Below are positions 47,152 through 57,600 of a stretch of 64,000 bases of DNA, piece after piece (position 1 is the first letter of the stretch; every line of letters starts with the position of its first letter). This DNA comes from Siphonodentalium dalli. Lineage: Eukaryota > Mollusca > Scaphopoda > Gadilida > Siphonodentaliidae. Location: NCBI GenBank assembly GCA_032622095.1, contig CP136061.1, positions 20,092,991-20,156,990 of the forward strand. The letters run 5' to 3'. A program made the position numbers and the translations under genes. The notes beneath the pieces were generated by a model. That model worked only from the letters and a program-made list of their open reading frames with translations. It ran no database searches and was not told where the DNA came from.

Positions 47152-47352
47152 GCTGTCCGTGTCCGTTCTGTGTGAACATTGTCTGCAGATCGTCGAGGAA
47201 TGTTCTTGTTTGTGGAATCAACAAGTGTGCCCCCTCTGCAGCGCATGCATGCTTGGCATCCTCAGCGTTGAGCAACAGGGAAGCATTATATTTCAAACAA
47301 TGCCATCCTCCGCCCAGTGTGTGTTCTTCGTAGCCGCTTGACGACGGACACT
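47152..47352 (-). CDS. PAN/C-type lectin gene, exon 2 (N-terminal half of lectin domain)
   Basis: The exon lies between acceptor CATTTACCTTCAG (intron ends 47353) and donor GTAAGC (47151-47146), 201 nt, phase 1 at both ends. It starts CPSSSGY, then HCLKYNASLLLNAEDAKHAC, then GAHLLIPQT and FLDDLQTMF. This is the standard opening of a C-type lectin domain: the N-terminal Cys pair of the long form, helix 1 with its conserved Cys, and the GA-L hydrophobic strand. Phases match exon 1 (one base, A) and exon 3 (two bases). A decayed copy lies at 57911-58115. Confidence 0.8.
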
Positions 47353-47979
47353 CTGAAGGTAAATGGCGTTGATATCAGGTTTGAGAATATGGACGGTATG
47401 ACCTACTATATGCGTAACTACGTAACTGAAATATGTTTTCGGGGACAAAACCAATCATAAAAGATCTGACAATAGTTTTACTAATATACATATGAACGAT
47501 TTACATGTAATATGCTGTACATGGTTATGGCTAATTTTGCGAGAAACTATAGACTATATACCTCTCTAGGTATTCCTGGCCAAGCACACCTGTTTTCGTT
47601 TTATTATATATTTTATTATTATCCATCCCTTAACTGACACATTTTCTGATTGGGCAAAAGCCGTCACGTGATAATCTGGGAAAAAGTCATATTGGACTCC
47701 CGAAAGTCATATTGGACTGCCGAAACACTCGAAAGTGTTCAATATGACTTGTTTATGGGGACTCCGTGACATCACGAATTAACTCTATTGCGAAATGAAT
47801 AGGTGAAATTGTGATTCGCTTCACTTCCGCATTGAGTTTTTTTTCACTTCCGTGTTTATTATTCCAAATCATGCTTTCTGGTGATCAAATAAAGGCTTAT
47901 ATAGAGAATTAAGTGCCGAAATATACCAAAAAATAACCACAAAATGTTTTATTCCCAAAATTTGGATAAACATACAGAT
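47353..47979. other. Intron 1 sequence with short inverted words
   Basis: AAAGTCATATTGGACT occurs twice near 47685-47715, with the inverse TCAATATGACT near 47740. Similar words occur inside the palindrome at 47980-48172, so this is probably related foldback sequence. Confidence 0.5.
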
Positions 47980-48172
47980 GGATAATAAAAATGTCATTAT
48001 ACAATGTTGTGTACAGTATGTGTTCTTCTTGTACGTGTACAAGTTGTGATGAACAGTCATATTGGACTCACACTGCGTGGTTCGCCCAATATGATTTTTC
48101 ACAACAACCTGGACTCGTACAAGAAAAACACATACTGTACACAACATTGTATAATAACTTTCTATTATAGTA
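47980..48172. repeat. About 190-bp imperfect palindrome
   Basis: The arms 47997-48069 and 48082-48154 are highly complementary (TTATACAATGTTGTGTACAG outermost), with weaker pairing out to about 47980 and 48172. Both strands therefore give nearly identical translations, which is an artefact of the symmetry. It is a foldback element in intron 1. Confidence 0.9.
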
Positions 48173-49483
48173 TGTGTATGGGAGTAAAATTAATCGTTAT
48201 TTCGGTCTAAAACAACTCATATCACCAGATATCACACTTAGATACTGTTTGAGAATAAAATTATCAGAACAAATTCAATCTATTTTGGTCGGAACTTTCC
48301 AACTAATGTTTCGACAGGCATGAAATGTCCAACGGTTGTATTTGGGAGGGATCCACCACAGACACTTATCCCTGGTGGTAAGGTAAAGTATTGCCTTGAT
48401 TATCATCTGTTAATGAAAAAATGTGAAATATGTTCATATATATTAACTAACAGGGCTCGATGCCTAGGTCAGGTGGTATTTGATATGCTTTCTGTCAGTA
48501 ACAAATAATAGACTATACATATATACATAATAATTGACTTTATATCCTATGAATGCCAAAGACTAACCATTATATATACTGTCAAGACATCCGCCATGGC
48601 ATAAGCAGCATCCCGCCAAATTTCTAACTCCAGAAAATACATTCCCCTTTATGTTTGCAATATTCTTATTGATACCTCACATTTTTCATCTGATCAGAAC
48701 TGTTTATAAAGTACGAACCTAAGGAAGGAGGGGGTGGAAAATCTCCAACTAACAGCGATTTCAGTCTAAAACTTTGACTGAGAGCAGGAGAAATTTACGA
48801 TATACTAGTATATTGAGTGGAAACTTTAAGTATCGGAATCCCAACCTATGCACATATATTGATGTTATAATCTGGTATATTCGTATTTTCAAGTATATGA
48901 GATAGGTACTCTGTATGCAGGTGAGCTTACCTAAACATATGAGACTTATATCATTGTATATCCAATCGTGCTGAATTAGAGGATAAACTTAATTTTGACC
49001 AGCTGTTTAGATATGTGATGTGTTTTTCCCCAGTAAAGTTGAGCTTTGAACTTCCTACTTGTGATTTCTAAATTTATCTACGTATGATTTGAGTGGATGT
49101 GGAATAAAGGCATATTATGTACTTATTTGGGTCCGTGGTATCCAGGCGCTATGCCAACTGGAGGAATGTACCATTCTACTAACATCGCCAAAAATCTGAA
49201 GCAAATCGACCGTACCACTCCATAGAAAACATCGTCTGAACTACGCTCAAATGTAAATATTTACTACCCGATTCGGGACACATCTATCGGCGATAAACTA
49301 ACAAAACCGATTTCGTCATCGAAAGTCGCTGCATTTAATTAAAATATAAAAATCACAGTGTGAGTTTTCAATTTAGATATAATATTCGTAAAATATTTCT
49401 ACATTGAACAAGATTATTCTCCATTTATATTTGATCACCCTACCCGAGTGTTTCACATCACTTTAAATATTGAGTTATATAAT
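48173..49483. other. Intron 1 sequence, no recognised feature
   Basis: 49437-49470 (CACCCTACCCGAGTGTTTCACATCACTTTAA) resembles the 3' flank of the lectin terminal exon near 44168-44196. Nothing else stands out. Confidence 0.4.
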
Positions 49484-49589
49484 TGAATGAATGAATGAAT
49501 GAATGAATGCTTTAATGAACTCAATCGTGAGTTAACACGCATTATATAGAGTTGACAAACATATTTACACTATTTACATATAATATAAT

Positions 49590-49700
49590 ACATTATCACC
49601 ATCATCGTCACCATTATCATCACCATTATTATTATTATCATCATCATCATCTTCATCGTCGTCATCGCCATCACCATCAACAACAACAACAACAACAACA
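49590..49700. repeat. (ATC/AAC)n microsatellite in the LINE 3' UTR
   Basis: ATC, CACCATTATC and AAC trinucleotide runs lie between the ORF2 stop and the tetranucleotide tail. Confidence 0.85.
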
Positions 49701-49779
49701 CCATCATTAACAATAACAGCACTGGTCATATACATCATATTAATTATCATCATCGTTATTTCGCATCGACGACTCACTA

Positions 49780-51432
49780 CTATTCGATCTTACTCAGTCC
49801 TATCTTAGTCACAATGCCTAAGCCTTTCTGGATTTCTGGATTGTGGGACGCTAATAGTATGTAGAATTTCCATCTAGCAGGTTCCTCCCAGAACCATCGT
49901 GGTATATATTTCTGCCTGGCCCCAACTAAGATTGTGCAAACGGATATGATATGGTATTCGTCATTTGCGTCTGTCTGCCCACATAACGTACAGATTTTAC
50001 CACGCTTGCTTGCTTTTCCCCACCTGCTAGTTTCGACTCCTAGTCTATGATTGGCTGTCCTCAATCTCATAATGTTGTGTGACAAATCGCGAGGTAAATT
50101 CGTAAAATACGTCTCAAAACCAAATTCCTTTTTAAAGTTCCGATAGAATCGACCGCGTGATGAATTATCGATGTCCACCCACCATTTTTGGATAAATTGG
50201 TCTTTAAACCTATTCTCAATATATCTAATATCAAAACCGGAAATACATTGTGCATCCCATACGTGGTTTTGTCCAGAAGAGTCGATTAACCCCTTAATGC
50301 ACGAAATCCACGTTACTCGCTTATTAGTTTTCGCAGAATCTTTGAGGTGCAATAACAAATGATACAGCTTTTGCACAACTTGGGAGCATTTGCCATCAAG
50401 AATTCGCCTCCAGTAGTTCAGCATACGCATTTTACATTTAATGCTCAGGGGATATCTACCAATTTCACCATAGACCATGTATGTGGGGGTACTTCTTTTC
50501 ATCCTCAGAACCTGCTTATAAAATCCCAGGACTAGACTGTCTAACTCATACAATTGTTCCATTGCCCAAACCTCGCTACAGTACGTAGTAATTGGTTCAA
50601 TTGTTTTATCAAATAAGGTGAGAACTAGGTCGTTACTTAACTTTAATTTTTCTGTTTGACTTACGAAACTATATATGGCTTTCTTGCCGACAGATGCAAT
50701 TTTCTTTACCGCTTGGCAGAACCTTCCGTTATGGTAAAAATCAATCCCCAAATAAGTCATGGTATCAACGTAATCAATATAATTGTCATAGAGAGTCAAT
50801 AGTTCCCTGTTGTCACCCTTGCGGTTACTGAATACCATTGCTTTAGTTTTGTCTACATTTATCGTCAGTTTCCAAGCTGATGCGTAATCGGCGAATGCAT
50901 TCAACGCTCGCTGCATACTTGTGTGGTCTTCAGCCAGTATAATCGTATCATCGGCATACAATACGCACATTATTTTCATATACTCTCCGAATGTATCGAG
51001 AAACGCGTCGTTTATGAATTTTAAGCCGTCAATGGCACAGTTATCAAGAAATGATTCTAAGTCGTTAAGATACATGGAGAACAGCAAAGGCGACAGGGTT
51101 TCACCTTGCCTTACCCCCATATTACAAGTAAACAATTCTGATCGGTAGCATCCTTGTACAACGCATGATTTGATGTTTCCATACATACTACGTATTACAT
51201 TAAGAATTCTGCCATTAATATTTGCTGTCATCATTTTAACCCAAAGGCCGTCACGCCATACCGTGTCAAATGCTTTTTTAAAGTCAATGAAACAACAATA
51301 CAATTTTTTTCCTCTTGAAAGATATATGTCGATTATGCACTTGAGAATAAAAACATTGTCAACAGTTGAGTGATTTTTTCCTGAAGCCTGCCTGAAATTC
51401 AGAAATGGTTTCGCATTGGTCGCAAAATTCAA
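49780..51432 (-). CDS. LINE ORF2, C-terminal part: reverse transcriptase to CCHC end
   Basis: An open stretch of about 550 codons whose listed start is a TTG. It is really the continuation of the upstream ORF2 segment after a frameshift. CFIDFKKAFDTVWRDGLW (RT motif A) leads to GVRQGETLSPLLFSMYLNDL (motif B) and VLYADDTIILAED (motif C, catalytic YADD), then a thumb region with TMTYLGIDF and a C-terminal zinc motif CTLCGQTDANDEYHIISVC near 49970. The RT residues are intact. This order and the APE domain upstream place it among the jockey/CR1/L2/I-type LINEs; the exact clade needs phylogeny. It ends 49780-49782. Confidence 0.9.
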   Translation of the reverse strand: MNFATNAKPFLNFRQASGKNHSTVDNVFILKCIIDIYLSRGKKLYCCFIDFKKAFDTVWRDGLWVKMMTANINGRILNVIRSMYGNIKSCVVQGCYRSELFTCNMGVRQGETLSPLLFSMYLNDLESFLDNCAIDGLKFINDAFLDTFGEYMKIMCVLYADDTIILAEDHTSMQRALNAFADYASAWKLTINVDKTKAMVFSNRKGDNRELLTLYDNYIDYVDTMTYLGIDFYHNGRFCQAVKKIASVGKKAIYSFVSQTEKLKLSNDLVLTLFDKTIEPITTYCSEVWAMEQLYELDSLVLGFYKQVLRMKRSTPTYMVYGEIGRYPLSIKCKMRMLNYWRRILDGKCSQVVQKLYHLLLHLKDSAKTNKRVTWISCIKGLIDSSGQNHVWDAQCISGFDIRYIENRFKDQFIQKWWVDIDNSSRGRFYRNFKKEFGFETYFTNLPRDLSHNIMRLRTANHRLGVETSRWGKASKRGKICTLCGQTDANDEYHIISVCTILVGARQKYIPRWFWEEPARWKFYILLASHNPEIQKGLGIVTKIGLSKIE

Positions 51433-53575
51433 CTAAGCGCTTATTCAAAATCGATGTAAACATTTTCCCCATTATACTAAGGAGGGTGATTCCGCGATAC
51501 GAGTCTGGGTTTGACCGTTTCCCTTTCTTTTTAAAAATAGGTTGAATCAAGCCCTCCGTCCATCGCTCTGGGAAGATACCGTTTCTGAATACGGTGTTGA
51601 AGAGTTTCAAGTATATGTCAATCATCAGGTGTTTAGTAGCTATAATATATTCGGCTAATATGTTATCAGATCCGGGAGATTTCCCGCTCTTAAGTCGGTC
51701 AATGGCACTCAGAATTTCATCTCGGGTAAAGTTAACATTCAGTAAGATGTCATCATTTTCGTCATACATCTGGTTTAAGAGGGGCTCAAAATCTTCATCA
51801 GTATCACCAGGTTCATTAATTTTTTGGAAATGCGTATAAAATTCATTTAATGGTACATCGCTGACAAAATCTCGTTCAGTATTGTTCCTATTTATCTGCT
51901 TGATAGTACTCCAAAATAGCTTTGGGCTTTTACACGCTCTTCTTAACGAATCGTTCCGATTTCTCTCCCATATTTTGATTTTCCTGTCAATTAGTGCCTT
52001 GTATTCTTTCCCGACGCGTTTCAATGCTAATTTATTAGTTTGAGAGGTTTGTTTTTTACATTGCCGTTTAGCTCTTTTAAATGCCCTTCTCATATTGGCG
52101 CATTCGCTATCAAACCACTCTGAGCCTTTTTCAGCTCTTCGAGCGCCATTATTGCGGCGCATTCCGAACGTGGTGGTAGCCGTCATAAGTAATTTGTCTT
52201 CTATGTCGCAACACAGACGGTCGATGTCCCTTTGAGTCGCCAGGCAAAGCATTGCATCTATGGGTATATTACAAAAATTCTTAACAAAATCGTCTGTCTT
52301 TTCACTATCCCATCGGCGTGGCTTAGGATCTAGTGGGATCATAAATTCGTTAGAAGTGGTATGCGTGTTGTCTTCTGGATTTACTAAAAGTTCCATTGTA
52401 AGTCCACGGTGTATATCTGAGTAAAAACTGCTAAAGTTATTCACATGAAAATCGATTACTTTATCCCACATGTCGTGGCTCACCAGCACATAATCGATCA
52501 GACTACTATTGCTGCTTGTAACGCAACCAACCCCTTTGTCACTTCCTAACCGGCCATTCGCGATTGCTACCTTAATATTGTCACACATATCAACAAGTCT
52601 ATATCCGTATGAATTAGGTTTACCTTTGTCTTGTGTAGCTCGGGGACCGGGATCGAAATCTGATCGCCACCCGCAGATATCATCGTTCAGGTTATTTCCC
52701 TCCCCCAGTATGTGTTCCGCGCCAATTAAATAATCAGTCGGAGTAAAATCTTTGAGATTTGCGGTTCTAGCATTGACGTCGCCCAAAAGAATTACAGAAG
52801 CATCCAAACGCAGTTCTCGCAGTTCGGCCTCTATCTCAGTTTGCCAACTATCGTTCACGTATCGCGTGTTTACTGGAGGGATATATAGGGCACCAATAAG
52901 TATGTCTCTATCTGTCCCAGTAAATTTCGAAGCTAATCTAAACCATGTGACAAGAGAAGACTTTGAGTTTATCAATTTTACGTATTTGTCAATACTGTGT
53001 TTCACCGCAACTATGATACCCCCGGATACACATCCACTCATCTCCCTCCCATTGGTCGGATATACTGTAAAACCTGGAATTAAAACTTTCACACCATTAA
53101 GTGTTTTCGTTTCTGAGAAACATAGTATATCATGTTTGTCGATAAATGTTTGAAATTCCGGATATTTCAAACGTTTTTCTAGTCCGCACACGTTTATGGC
53201 CAACACCCGCAATGTCCCTTTTCTACCTTCACATTCACCGCCGCCCACTCCATCGTCATCATCATCGTTATCATCATCATCATCATCATCGCCACCATCA
53301 TCTTCATCACCATCGTCATCATCATCATCGTCATCATCACCATCATCATCATCATTATCGTCACCATCGTCATCGTCGTCGTGATCATCATCATCATAAT
53401 CATCATCCTGGACATCCTCGTCATCACCATCATCATCTCTACAGTTATCATCACCATGCTCGTCGTCGTCATTATCACCATTGTCGTCATCGTATTCTAC
53501 ATCTACATCCTCATCATTTTCATTGCCGTGATTATCATCGTCATCGTCATCATTCTCATCGAAAATGCAACACAA
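51359..53575 (-). CDS. LINE ORF2, N-terminal part: APE endonuclease and RT start
   Basis: Order in the frame: an Asp-rich stretch encoded by a microsatellite (residues about 8-112), then LRVLAINVCGLEKRL, ILCFSETKT, a VILLGDVNARTANL block, DYVLVSHDMWDKV and SSFYSDIHRGL. These are the endonuclease/exonuclease/phosphatase motifs of an APE-like nicking domain with the N, E, D and H positions present. A basic linker (WFDSECANMRRAFKRAKRQ) follows, then RT motifs 0-2 (KSGKSPGSDNI, PIFKKKGKRSNPDSYRGITLL). The frame ends after EFQAGFR because of one extra base in the A6 run at 51374-51379; the rest of the RT continues in 49780-51432. Upstream it is in the same frame as ORF1, separated only by TGA at 53615-53617. 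Confidence 0.9.
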   Translation of the reverse strand: MCCIFDENDDDDDDNHGNENDEDVDVEYDDDNGDNDDDEHGDDNCRDDDGDDEDVQDDDYDDDDHDDDDDGDDNDDDDGDDDDDDDDDGDEDDGGDDDDDDDNDDDDDGVGGGECEGRKGTLRVLAINVCGLEKRLKYPEFQTFIDKHDILCFSETKTLNGVKVLIPGFTVYPTNGREMSGCVSGGIIVAVKHSIDKYVKLINSKSSLVTWFRLASKFTGTDRDILIGALYIPPVNTRYVNDSWQTEIEAELRELRLDASVILLGDVNARTANLKDFTPTDYLIGAEHILGEGNNLNDDICGWRSDFDPGPRATQDKGKPNSYGYRLVDMCDNIKVAIANGRLGSDKGVGCVTSSNSSLIDYVLVSHDMWDKVIDFHVNNFSSFYSDIHRGLTMELLVNPEDNTHTTSNEFMIPLDPKPRRWDSEKTDDFVKNFCNIPIDAMLCLATQRDIDRLCCDIEDKLLMTATTTFGMRRNNGARRAEKGSEWFDSECANMRRAFKRAKRQCKKQTSQTNKLALKRVGKEYKALIDRKIKIWERNRNDSLRRACKSPKLFWSTIKQINRNNTERDFVSDVPLNEFYTHFQKINEPGDTDEDFEPLLNQMYDENDDILLNVNFTRDEILSAIDRLKSGKSPGSDNILAEYIIATKHLMIDIYLKLFNTVFRNGIFPERWTEGLIQPIFKKKGKRSNPDSYRGITLLSIMGKMFTSILNKRLVEFCDQCETISEFQAGFRKKSLNC
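53228..53570. repeat. (ATC/GTC)n microsatellite inside LINE ORF2
   Basis: About 340 bp of ATC/GTC/ACC trinucleotides, read on the minus strand as Asp-rich sequence in frame with the endonuclease. The opposite strand gives poly-His/Ser frames that are artefacts. Confidence 0.9.
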
Positions 53576-53614
53576 AATGTCTTTAGATGTAGGATAATAT
53601 GTACAGGTACATAA

Positions 53615-53896
53615 TCAGGTAGAGTCGGTCTTTTGTTTGCTTGTTTTCACTGGGGAGGGTGTTAATTCTATGGGTCTTTTCTTGGCACCACTTTTGGCAC
53701 GCTCAGCTGCATCGACGAAGGAAGTTGCCAGCTTGTCCTTCCCCTCCGGACTCAGGTGGAGTCCGCTAGGTTCGTCCTTCTCGAATAACGTTTTTACGAT
53801 GTTGCTGCCATTTTTCAGGTACTCCGTAGTGTCAACAAAGTCATAGTTCATATCGTCACATGTTCCCTTTATATACTCGTTGACAAGAATTACAAC
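53615..53896 (-). pseudogene. LINE ORF1 C-terminal remnant, SGNH-esterase-like
   Basis: The open frame runs from the 5' truncation near 53896 to TGA at 53615-53617; the first ATG is at 53851. It reads EFNNVVILVNEYIKG, DMNYDFVDTTEYL and SGLHLSPEGKDKLATSF, followed by a Lys/Pro-rich tail. The FVD...(D)G-HLS-G--KLA pattern is the C-terminal end of an SGNH/esterase domain, known from ORF1 of CR1-type LINEs. The usual Asp of the D-x-x-H motif is Ser here. The N-terminal part is missing through 5' truncation. Confidence 0.55.
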
Positions 53897-53957
53897 GTTA
53901 TTAAATTCCTAACCGAACAGTATGACACATCAGAACAGTCGGGAATAAAATACTCAC

Positions 53958-54201
53958 TTTTCTGTAGAACCCCGCTATCGTCACGGAACTGGACACACGC
54001 GGAGCCATCGACGGCGAAAGAACTGCATCCTGTTCTTTTCAAACATTGTGCACCACAATCCATTTCTGATTTGGTCTTTGTAGTTGACACTATATTGTCC
54101 TTATCCAGGCGGCCGCTGCCTTTGAGAAAGTTGGCATTTTTAACCTTTGAGTTAGTGGCTGCTGACAGGCCGATGCAAATCACAAAGATGAAACTAAACA
54201 T
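53958..54201 (-). CDS. PAN/C-type lectin gene, exon 1 (signal peptide and PAN/apple-like domain)
   Basis: Starts at ATG 54201. Residues 1-15 (MFSFIFVICIGLSAA) form a typical signal peptide, so the product should be secreted. The remainder, with KSEMDCGAQCLKRTGCSSF, AVDGSAC and VQFRDDSG, has the Cys spacing of a PAN/apple-like module. The coding frame stays open past the exon to 53890, but a consensus donor AAAA|GTGAGTA at 53958/53957 ends it after 244 nt, in phase 1, matching exon 2. Joined to exons 2 and 3 it gives a PAN plus C-type lectin protein, an architecture common in mollusc secreted lectins. Without transcript data the join is inferred from phase and domain logic. Confidence 0.7.
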
Positions 54202-57200
54202 GTTTGATTCTCACCTAGCTTATAGTACATGTATAAATTAAAAGTATCACAATAGTTTTGTTAATATCTAGCCTATAGTCTCGACAATCTCTACAACGAT
54301 TGAGTTCCAGTTTTTGTTTACAAACTGTTTATCACCACTGTAAGAAAACCCTCGTCGACAAACACCACAAAGAAGCCGGTGATCCAACTCGACAAGACTA
54401 TTTCACAAGGCGAGATGGTAGGTAGTGGCTCCGCCCATTCGCTGCACGTACAGTACATCGGGAAAACATCGATTAACCAATCCGTACACTAACAGCCTAC
54501 TACTGAACATTTAGAGTAGCTTTTTCTATGGTTTAGATTTGGGATCTGTTGTGTTGGGCCTTCTGATAAGACTTATGATGGACTAACGCGCTATGCATGC
54601 ACCATATCGACAGATCACAGCGAACCTTTATCCCACCGATGCGGGCTTTGGCATTGTCATTTCTCCATTTCAGCGTGTATTGTTGAAAATGAAAGAAACC
54701 TGAATGAAATTACTAACAGTGTATGTTCCCCGATGTGGTTGATTCTATAAGGTAGCTAGTGAATTGAACATTTGTTGTAGACATTCATTAAAAATGACAA
54801 CTGAACTTTTAAATAGTTTACACGTCATAAATGTACCGAACGTGGGGTTATAATTGTCAATTGATTGATGTCTTTTAAACCTGGTCGCATTAATTACATG
54901 TATTATTTTTCCAAAAAAAAAACGAAATTTCAGACGTCATATGATAACATACATTTTGTGTTAAATATCAGGAAAATTGGACAAATCCTGCATCTAGGCT
55001 TTAAGACATATTTAAAACTGCTACATGTCTTATATGTGGGCTTTTATTTTTTGGCCGCTTCCAAAACGTTACCATCACACACCTTTCAGCAACTTTTATC
55101 AACCCCGTCACTTTGTAGGAACTGTTTCATCGCCGGTTTGTGATGGTTCTTGGCTTATCTGTGACGGTTCCTTGTGATCAGCGAAATTATACATTTTCGC
55201 GACTTTTTGACAGTTAAAATAAAAAATTTGAGCCATCTAGCTGATAATTCGATTAATGTTTCCATTCCTCTCACAATCGGTGGCCCCGATGAGCGTTTTA
55301 ATAACGAAAATTCATAACAACGACGAAAACCGCGAATATTGATATTTGTTTGGGTTCTCTCCTGATCGAGTCGGTTGGTTCTCTCCTCATTTAATCGGTT
55401 CTATACCGGTAATGCTATGGCTAATATTTGGCAGGATACATGGTTCAAATTGCCATGTGAAATTAACCAAAGAGAAACACAACAACATATGCATTAAGTT
55501 GAAATTTGCACCACTTGTCATCAATTTCGATGCTTATTCAATAACATGTGTAACGCCTAACAAAATTCACAAGTCGCCAGCTAGTTGGAAAAATAACGCG
55601 TTTTGCAGGCCCAACGTTGCCATGAGTCAATAGCTGTTAGTTACAGTGACATTTCATAGCGCTGAACATCGGAAAGCGTGAGCATAAAATGGATATATAG
55701 ACTATAGAGCTATCTGTCTTCTATTTTATCTTCTTCTATAAGCCTCTAGAAAGTGAAGCCATGCCACTCAGATTCATGTTAAGAGATACCAGATATAACA
55801 AACAATCACGCAAGTAATAGTATCCACTCGCCTGTAAGAGGGAATAATTGTTTTATACTAGTAAAGGCTATATTTTGTAATATTAAATCAAATAAAAATT
55901 GGACGAAGTGAAAGTCACCCGCCTATGACTTACTAGTAGTCGCCCGAACATGCAAGATCACCCCCGGGCAACTGGTCTTGGGCATGAGTAGTCACGCATC
56001 CTCATGAATATTCCGGAATGTAAATACCGGTACCAATACTAAACCCTTAAAAGTGACTCAATCAGCTAATGGAAGTTTTACAAAATAGTGTGACCATTGG
56101 TCAAAAGAGTACAAGTGAAGTCGGGGCCGCGTGAAGTCGACCAAATACGAAGACGAACAACCGACGCGAATTCGATCTAAGAGAAGTCGGCCCCGATGAT
56201 TAGATAAGAATTGAATATTTTTGATATTATCTTAAATGAGCATGGCTGACAATTATACTTTAAGCGAACACATTATTATTATTACAATGTATGTATGTAT
56301 ATAAGGATAGACTTTCCTCAATCATTGTTGTAAAATCAAACTAAGAGAACAATTTCAACATATTGTTGGTGTGAAATTTCCAACCAATCTAGTGTAAGGT
56401 ATAAAATTTGTAACTGTTGAAAAAATTTACCAAAGTTGGGGCAGACACCAATTAAGCACCCCCTCCATGTCCAACCCCAAACCCCTCCCCACAACCCATA
56501 CCCCCGGTCACGCAATAACATACCAATGATTCAGTTGAACGTGGTTGCATAAGATATGTTCATGTCTGGGCGACAAACATGTGTAAATGTCCCTTAGGCG
56601 GGACTTTCGACGAAGAAATATGTTGGTCCTGGTATCGAAACAGTGTCCCACCTGGATCTTTCAATAATGGCCCTGTATTAATTAAATGAATGTAACATCT
56701 CATAATGTACTCACAGTAGATTTCTATTACCTTGGTCATTTATATAGGCGGGCATGATTATGATATTATACCCCTCGGGACTTTCAATATTTGGTTTCTG
56801 CCAATTAATGTCACTTACTCTCCTGTATTAGGTATTTATTGTATTATTTCTTAATATACATGTTGCATTATGTAAATGACATAAGCTAAAATCATTATGT
56901 ATAGAACCGTCACACCCATGATTGGCTTGATATAGAATCGTAACACGCACACGTGTTGATTACGAGGCTACAATTCCAAATTATCAACCCCTATCGGGAT
57001 ATTTTCTCAGCTATTTTTTCAGAAGAATAACACGGGTATACCTTACACTCAGTATTCGTCTTCAGAATGCGTTTCATATTTTATACGCCACCGAAAACAA
57101 AAGGAATTGCGTGTACGTGGCTTGATTTTCAGTGATAACATGCTGATATCAAGAACCATCACAATACCGGCGATAGAACTACTTCCGATGTAACAGTTCC

Positions 57201-57600
57201 TACACAGTGATCCACGTGATACAAGCCACATATTACCAGGTCATTCCTGGGACTAATCAGAAATGAGTTGTAATTTCAAGGATTGATAAATATAAAAGAA
57301 AAAACAATTGTTATTAAAAGTAGTCAGTCCGATTAGACGCTCCTAAATTACTATTTCTTTGGCTTTGGGGGTAGAAAATATTTGATTCGAGTCGATGAAC
57401 CCACCCATCAAAGCTCAGAGTGATTAGATATCGATTTTTGAAATCTATTAATTTTCGGAGATGTGGGCCACAATGTTAACAGAACCACGTGCTCAAAACG
57501 GACAAACTGTTGGTGTAAGATGGATAACTCTAAAATCAAGTGGGTACTGTTAACAATAATAACCAGTTGATTTTAGAGTACCTTTAAGCCTTAAAGCACA
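54202..57600. other. Upstream of the lectin gene; no recognised gene
   Basis: It contains an about 60-bp inverted duplication: TGTAGGAACTGTT-CATCG with CCGGT-TTGTGATGGTTCTTG at 55113-55152 (plus) and 57150-57205 (minus). A CGGGGCC/GGCCCCG pair lies near 56120-56190. Frames at 54865-55143, 55346-55633 and 57049-57231 have no domain. The host promoter should lie near 54210-54300; a CTATAAGC lies 20-30 nt upstream of the ATG but no convincing core promoter stands out. Confidence 0.4.

Larger units (their letters stand above)
49484..53896 (-). mobile_element. 5'-truncated LINE (jockey/CR1/L2-like group) in lectin intron 1
   Basis: On the minus strand: the end of ORF1 (53615-53896), an ATC/GAT microsatellite, an APE-type endonuclease and reverse transcriptase, a CCHC motif, a 3' UTR with a second trinucleotide tract (49590-49700), and a terminal (CATT)n tail of about six units at 49484-49509. 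The tail marks the 3' end. The 5' end stops within ORF1 about 60 bp from the lectin exon 1 donor. Target-site duplications were not found by eye. It lies in the same sense as the host gene. Confidence 0.85.

Noticed and set aside
47869-48210. Two near-identical protein frames on opposite strands
   Set aside because: They arise because the DNA is palindromic; neither has independent coding evidence.
49437-49470. Possible third copy of the lectin terminal-exon 3' flank
   Set aside because: Only about 33 bp resembles it and no exon sequence follows; it could be chance or a small repeat.
53146-53586. His-rich plus-strand frame
   Set aside because: Antisense of the LINE's Asp-encoding microsatellite.
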